Assembly (NCBI GenBank): GCA_020052115.1
Contig: JAGVPR010000288.1
Coordinates: 1-10,659 of the forward strand
Source: Candidatus Eiseniibacteriota bacterium
Lineage (GTDB): Bacteria; Eisenbacteria; RBG-16-71-46; JAGVPR01
Direction of reading: 5' to 3'
DNA: 10,659 nt
The notes under the pieces are model-generated. The model was not told the DNA's origin. It saw only the letters and a program-made list of their open reading frames with translations, and did no database searches. This document shows, in pieces, positions 7,476 to 10,659 of this stretch. The translations under genes and the position numbers were made by a program. The first letter of the stretch is position 1. Each line of letters opens with the position of its first letter.

Positions 7476-7481
7476 CGGATC

Positions 7482-7513
7482 GAGGGCCGTCGCCCCGGCG
7501 GGCGGCGGCCCTC
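7482..7513 (+). terminator. Strong hairpin after the C39-peptidase gene, probable terminator
   Basis: GAGGGCCGTCGCC (7482-7494) pairs with GGCGGCGGCCCTC (7501-7513) over 13 positions with one U-G wobble and a 6-nt loop, starting 7 nt after the TGA at 7473-7475. The following tract is only ACGATTT, so classic intrinsic termination would be inefficient. It may work with Rho or stabilise the 3' end of the mRNA. The hairpin also forms in transcripts arriving from the minus strand. Confidence 0.55.
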
Positions 7514-7543
7514 ACGATTTCGACGTCAACGACAGGGCCTACT

Positions 7544-7848
7544 TCAAGTCGAGGATCTTCCTCCGGCCGGCGAACGCTCCGGTGGTTCAGCGCTCGACGG
7601 CCGCCTCTCGAGCGCGGCCACCCATTCCGCAACATGGGAGCCGTACGCGAAGGGGAGGGGGTAGTTTACGAGATCACCGGCCGCAAGGACGCCCTCCTCG
7701 GGCGGGTACACGACGACATCGCCGCCAGTGACGCCGCGCCCGGCATGAAAGACCGGATCGTGCGGTTCCCCTGCCGGAGCGTCAGGCTGTCAGTGAAAGT
7801 CACCGTGGGAAGCACGAGATCGAAGTCGGACACGCGCTTCCCCCGGTG
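7544..7848 (-). pseudogene. Decayed metallo-beta-lactamase-fold hydrolase, C-terminal half only, frameshifted
   Basis: No intact gene spans this stretch, but two minus-strand frames carry consecutive pieces of one MBL-fold protein. From 7848 the first frame reads RGKRVSDFDLVLPTVTFTDS and on to GNRTIRSF, resembling the strand before the second metal-binding motif. Near 7753 the match jumps to the frame beginning VFHAGRGVTGGDVVVY (7753), then PPEEGVLAAGDLV, then PFAYGSHVAEWVAALE, with a stop at 7546-7544. The join needs about one missing base. Many MBL hydrolases have G-x-G-H-T-x-G-D here; this copy has GRGVTGGD, so the metal-binding His has become Val, while the later GDL Asp remains. There is no room for the N-terminal HxHxDH motif: only 112 nt separate the fragment from the upstream M1 gene. 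The PGHG motif expected after the last match is also not visible. The relic lies on the same strand as the M1 fusion gene and may once have followed it. Identification is by motif reading only. Confidence 0.7.
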
Positions 7849-7935
7849 CGAAGCGCCGCCTGCGAAGAAGAGCAGACCGCAGAGAATGACGCCCTCAGAA
7901 TCGGCCCTGGAGCTCGGGAGGAAAGGGAGAGTTTG

Positions 7936-7962
7936 AGCGGGCTGCGATAGAAGCGGCCCGCT
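7936..7962 (-). terminator. Weak hairpin at the stop codon of the ABC-2/M1 fusion gene
   Basis: AGCGGGC (7936-7942) and GCCCGCT (7956-7962) form a 7-bp perfect stem with a 13-nt loop that overlaps the TAG stop at 7963-7961. No T-tract follows on the minus strand (CAAACTCTCCC), so terminator function is doubtful. Confidence 0.25.
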
Positions 7963-10659
7963 ACAACCCCGCCACTGCCGCCTTTCTTCGCAACTGCAGA
8001 ACCCTCGCGTCGGGGTCCGCGATGATCTTCTCCGGCTTGAATTCGCACGGGATCACGACGTCGGCCGCTTCCCCGGCGCCGAGTGTCGCCGCCGCGCGCG
8101 ACTCGCGGTAGCCGGGCGAGGCCTGCCCGTCCTTCTCATATCGCTCGCCCAAGACAGCCGCTATCTCGACAGGCATCCGTCCCGTTCCCCGATTCTCGAT
8201 GCGAACGTGGGCTTCCCATCGCCCGCCGTCCAGTTCGACCCTCTTCTGACCGCTCAGCCGGTACTCGGGCACCACGACCTGGAAGAACCACTGATTCACG
8301 AAGTCATCGTAGCCGAGCGAGTCGGGCGCGAATGGCCGCATGGTCGCCACGAAGTCTTGGAGAACCGGGAAGTCCGGCCCGCCCTGGTACCGGGAGATGA
8401 ACTCTTTGAGCCCGGCGAGCGTCGCCTCGCGTCCCATCCGGGTCAGCAGCATCCAGAAAACCCAGCCGCCCTTGTCGTACGTCACGGTCTCATCACCGGA
8501 GCGTGAGCCGTCAATCTTGACGAGAGGCCGTTCCGAGTCCACTTGACGGCTGTCGCCGTACCGTTCCTCGATCCGCTTGCAGAACTCGATCCGCGCGCGC
8601 TCTCCCTTCACTTGCTCCATCAATAGTGCCGTCGAGAAGTGGGACATCCCTTCCGCGAGGATCTCGCCTCCGGGGCCCTCGCCGGGCATGAGGATGTTGC
8701 CCCACCATTGATGCGCCGATTCGTGCGCCGTGACGAGGAACGCGGTGTTCGTCTTCGGGTCGCTCTTCGTCAGGAACCCGATGCCTTCGGAGAAACTGAT
8801 GTTCGTCGGAAACCCCTGCGCGTAGAAGGCGATGCCGGGGAACTCGGAGATCTTGAGTTCCTGCCAGGGGAACGGAAGAAACCACTCCGAGTACCAGCGC
8901 CGGGCCGCATCGAGCCCCCCGGACATCTCCTCGATGTTGTACGTGTGCGACGGGTGGAAGTAGACGGCGGTGCCCGCGCCTGTCTTCACATTCCAGCGTC
9001 CCGCGACGACGTTGAAGAACCGCACGGGGTGGTCGCTTTCCCATACGACGGTGCGCCGCTTCCCCTCGACGGTGTCGAGCGTCTTCGTCCCCACGGAATT
9101 CAATGTGTAGGCGGACGGCCCGGTGATCCGGACGCGCGTCGTGAAAGCGGCGCCCATTCCGAAGGCGGCCTTCGTGATCCCCTCGTGGAAATCATCCGGG
9201 TAGACGCGCGGCTCGTAGCGGTTCTCCTTGGTCACGCCGATCTCTTCGACGAACCCCGGAACGGGAACGAAGCTCGGGCTGAAGCTCGTCAGAACGACTC
9301 CCGACGGGAGGATGAACTCCTTCGCGCCGCCGCCGTTCTTCGTGATCCCCTCAGGGAAGCGACCGTGAAACCTGAAGCCGATCCTGATGGAGTCCCCGGG
9401 CGCCAGCGGCGCCGGAGGCGTGAAGACGTAGAGCCCGGAGCGGTTCTCTGGCTTGTACTCAACGTCATTCATCGTCCAGGAAACGTCTTCCCAGTGCGTG
9501 CCGCCCGTGAGCGGCACCTGGGCGATCACGCGCTCGCCCCGGTTCTTCATGTCGTAGGCGCCTCGCACCGTGAAGGACCGGCGAGGCGGATCGAGATCGA
9601 GATCCACGTCCGCGTGGCTGATCGCCGGCAAGGGCGCGTCCTTCCATGTCGCGAGGTTCTGCTTCCAGTAGTCCTTGCCGCGCTTCTCCTCGGCCTTGCC
9701 CTGAAACCCCTGCAGCACCTGGATCCAAAGGAAGACCAGCGCCACGAGCGGCACGACGGCGAACGGTGCGAGCCGGACCGCGCCGCGGAGGATTGAGCGA
9801 GGGCGGAATCGTTCGATCAGCAGCGCCGGGTCGCGATCGCTGCGAGCGAAGAGCCGGACCGCGAGCGCGGTGAAGAGGACGGTCAGGCCGAGGATTGCCA
9901 CGCGGTTCAAGAAGAGCGCCGTGCGGTTCAGCTCGAGCCCGCCCATGTCGCTCCACAGCACCGTGCTCCACAGATCCCAGTTCCCAACCCAGGTCATCTT
10001 GCCTCTCATCTGCAGATAACCGGTCAGAGAGAGGGCCGCGAGGGCGAGGCCGTAGGTCGTGTAACGATTACCCGTAGCCGCGAAGAGGAGCATCACGAAG
10101 CTCGTCCAGACGAGGATCGTCGGGAGAAGGAGTAGGCCCCAGACGACAAGAAACGGTTTCAGGTCGAGGCCCACGCGGCCTTGAATGATCAGGGCGATCA
10201 CGGCGCCGAGAAGTGTCGCCACGACCACGGCGATGCCGACCACGCCGTTCGCCAGCGTCTTCCCGAACAAGATGGACGCGGTTCGGGCGGGCGTCGTGTA
10301 GTAGATCGCCGCCAGGCCGGTGCTTCTCTCGCGTCTGAGCGACTCGACCGTGTAGAACAGCGTGAGAAGGCAGATCAGAAGCGTCAGCGTATTCATCGCG
10401 CTCACTGCGATCGTCCCGGAAGTGAACAGGAGCGGCGTGTCGAACGCGCCGACGGCGCTGAGGGTCGTGCCGACCGTCTGGATGAGGATCAGCGGCACGA
10501 AGATGTAGAGCCCGGGCTGGCTGCGAAGCTCGCGCAGCTCGAAGCGGGCGACATCGAGGATTCCGCGGAGGAACCCGGGCGGCGCGGCGCGCATCTTCAT
10601 GCGCGCCAAGGACTGCGGCACGGCCTCGGCGTGAATCCGGCCGTCCGCGGCGTCCGCGA
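7961..10659 (-). CDS. ABC-2 permease / M1 metallo-aminopeptidase fusion, 5' end probably beyond the window
   Basis: A membrane protein joining an ABC-2-type permease region to a gluzincin peptidase. Counting from GTG 10621 (886 residues): helices at about 38-60, 66-91, 117-147, 156-181, 188-206 and 236-258 form the permease part, with WVGNWDLWSTVLWSDMG (211-227) in a loop; a seventh helix (281-303) leads to the extracytoplasmic part. A beta-rich N-domain (about 330-540) precedes the catalytic domain. That domain has HESAHQWWG (zinc ligands H633 and H637, catalytic E634), third ligand E657 in LAEGMSHFS, and Y715 in VTYDKGGW. EFPGIAFYAQGFPTNISFSE (593-612) replaces the usual GAMEN loop. This matches the family annotated as ABC transporter permease/M1 aminopeptidase, whose fuller members reach about 1,200 residues with two permease halves. 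The frame stays open to 10659 with coding-like GNS codons, so the first half probably lies outside. Alternative starts are GTG 10621 and ATG 10600; neither has a good ribosome binding site. The in vivo substrate is unknown. Confidence 0.9.
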   Translation of the reverse strand, partial: ADAADGRIHAEAVPQSLARMKMRAAPPGFLRGILDVARFELRELRSQPGLYIFVPLILIQTVGTTLSAVGAFDTPLLFTSGTIAVSAMNTLTLLICLLTLFYTVESLRRERSTGLAAIYYTTPARTASILFGKTLANGVVGIAVVVATLLGAVIALIIQGRVGLDLKPFLVVWGLLLLPTILVWTSFVMLLFAATGNRYTTYGLALAALSLTGYLQMRGKMTWVGNWDLWSTVLWSDMGGLELNRTALFLNRVAILGLTVLFTALAVRLFARSDRDPALLIERFRPRSILRGAVRLAPFAVVPLVALVFLWIQVLQGFQGKAEEKRGKDYWKQNLATWKDAPLPAISHADVDLDLDPPRRSFTVRGAYDMKNRGERVIAQVPLTGGTHWEDVSWTMNDVEYKPENRSGLYVFTPPAPLAPGDSIRIGFRFHGRFPEGITKNGGGAKEFILPSGVVLTSFSPSFVPVPGFVEEIGVTKENRYEPRVYPDDFHEGITKAAFGMGAAFTTRVRITGPSAYTLNSVGTKTLDTVEGKRRTVVWESDHPVRFFNVVAGRWNVKTGAGTAVYFHPSHTYNIEEMSGGLDAARRWYSEWFLPFPWQELKISEFPGIAFYAQGFPTNISFSEGIGFLTKSDPKTNTAFLVTAHESAHQWWGNILMPGEGPGGEILAEGMSHFSTALLMEQVKGERARIEFCKRIEERYGDSRQVDSERPLVKIDGSRSGDETVTYDKGGWVFWMLLTRMGREATLAGLKEFISRYQGGPDFPVLQDFVATMRPFAPDSLGYDDFVNQWFFQVVVPEYRLSGQKRVELDGGRWEAHVRIENRGTGRMPVEIAAVLGERYEKDGQASPGYRESRAAATLGAGEAADVVIPCEFKPEKIIADPDARVLQLRRKAAVAGL

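Noticed and set aside
7510..7560. Minus-strand FAGRRKILDLK followed by a stop as the C-terminus of the MBL relic
   Set aside because: It is in a third frame and lacks the PGHG motif expected between; the match is too short to assign.
7364..7936. Plus-strand open frame running from inside the peptidase gene across the gap
   Set aside because: It overlaps the FlgD-domain coding region in another frame, its product is Arg/Ser/Pro-rich without motifs, and the opposite strand carries recognisable MBL segments.

Overview
The window is GC-rich bacterial DNA with five protein-coding genes, two of them cut by the window edges, plus one decayed gene. The protein families point to a Gram-negative, didermic bacterium of the broad FCB group (Bacteroidota, Gemmatimonadota, candidate Eisenbacteria or Latescibacteria). 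The grounds are a TonB receptor with an N-terminal carboxypeptidase-regulatory-like domain, its DUF4249-type lipoprotein partner, a secreted protein ending in a FlgD-type Ig domain, and an ABC-2 permease fused to an M1 aminopeptidase. The high GC argues against a typical AT-rich Bacteroidota genome. This placement is inference; no rRNA or other marker gene is present.

Left block (1-4290, minus strand): an apparent operon reads leftwards as TonB-dependent receptor (4290-2077), DUF4249-like outer-membrane lipoprotein (2065-1172), then an ArnT/PMT-type membrane glycosyltransferase (1109 to beyond position 1). The first two are tightly coupled: the ribosome binding site of the lipoprotein gene overlaps the receptor stop codon. 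The glycosyltransferase follows after a 62-nt gap.

Middle (4291-7513): a 191-nt divergent intergenic region separates the receptor from a plus-strand gene (4482-7475). This region holds a candidate promoter and a perfect 8-bp inverted repeat in the receptor leader. The plus-strand gene encodes a 997-residue secreted protein with a signal segment, a pro-region, a C39-like papain-fold cysteine peptidase domain, an Ig-like linker, seven ~50-residue repeats that read as a closed seven-bladed beta-propeller, and a C-terminal FlgD-type Ig domain. A strong hairpin lies 7 nt after its stop codon.

Right block (7514-10659): a minus-strand remnant of a metallo-beta-lactamase-fold hydrolase (7848-7544) has no N-terminal zinc motif, one clear frameshift, and a valine in place of a metal-binding histidine. 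Upstream of it on the same strand is a large ABC-2 permease / M1 metallopeptidase fusion (stop at 7961) whose reading frame stays open and coding-like to the right edge.

Together the intact genes suggest a cell-envelope locus: an outer-membrane receptor and lipoprotein, a secreted cysteine peptidase or adhesin transcribed divergently from them, and a membrane-anchored aminopeptidase. A protein-degradation and peptide-uptake role is possible but unproven. No tRNA, rRNA, CRISPR array, insertion sequence or phage gene was seen.
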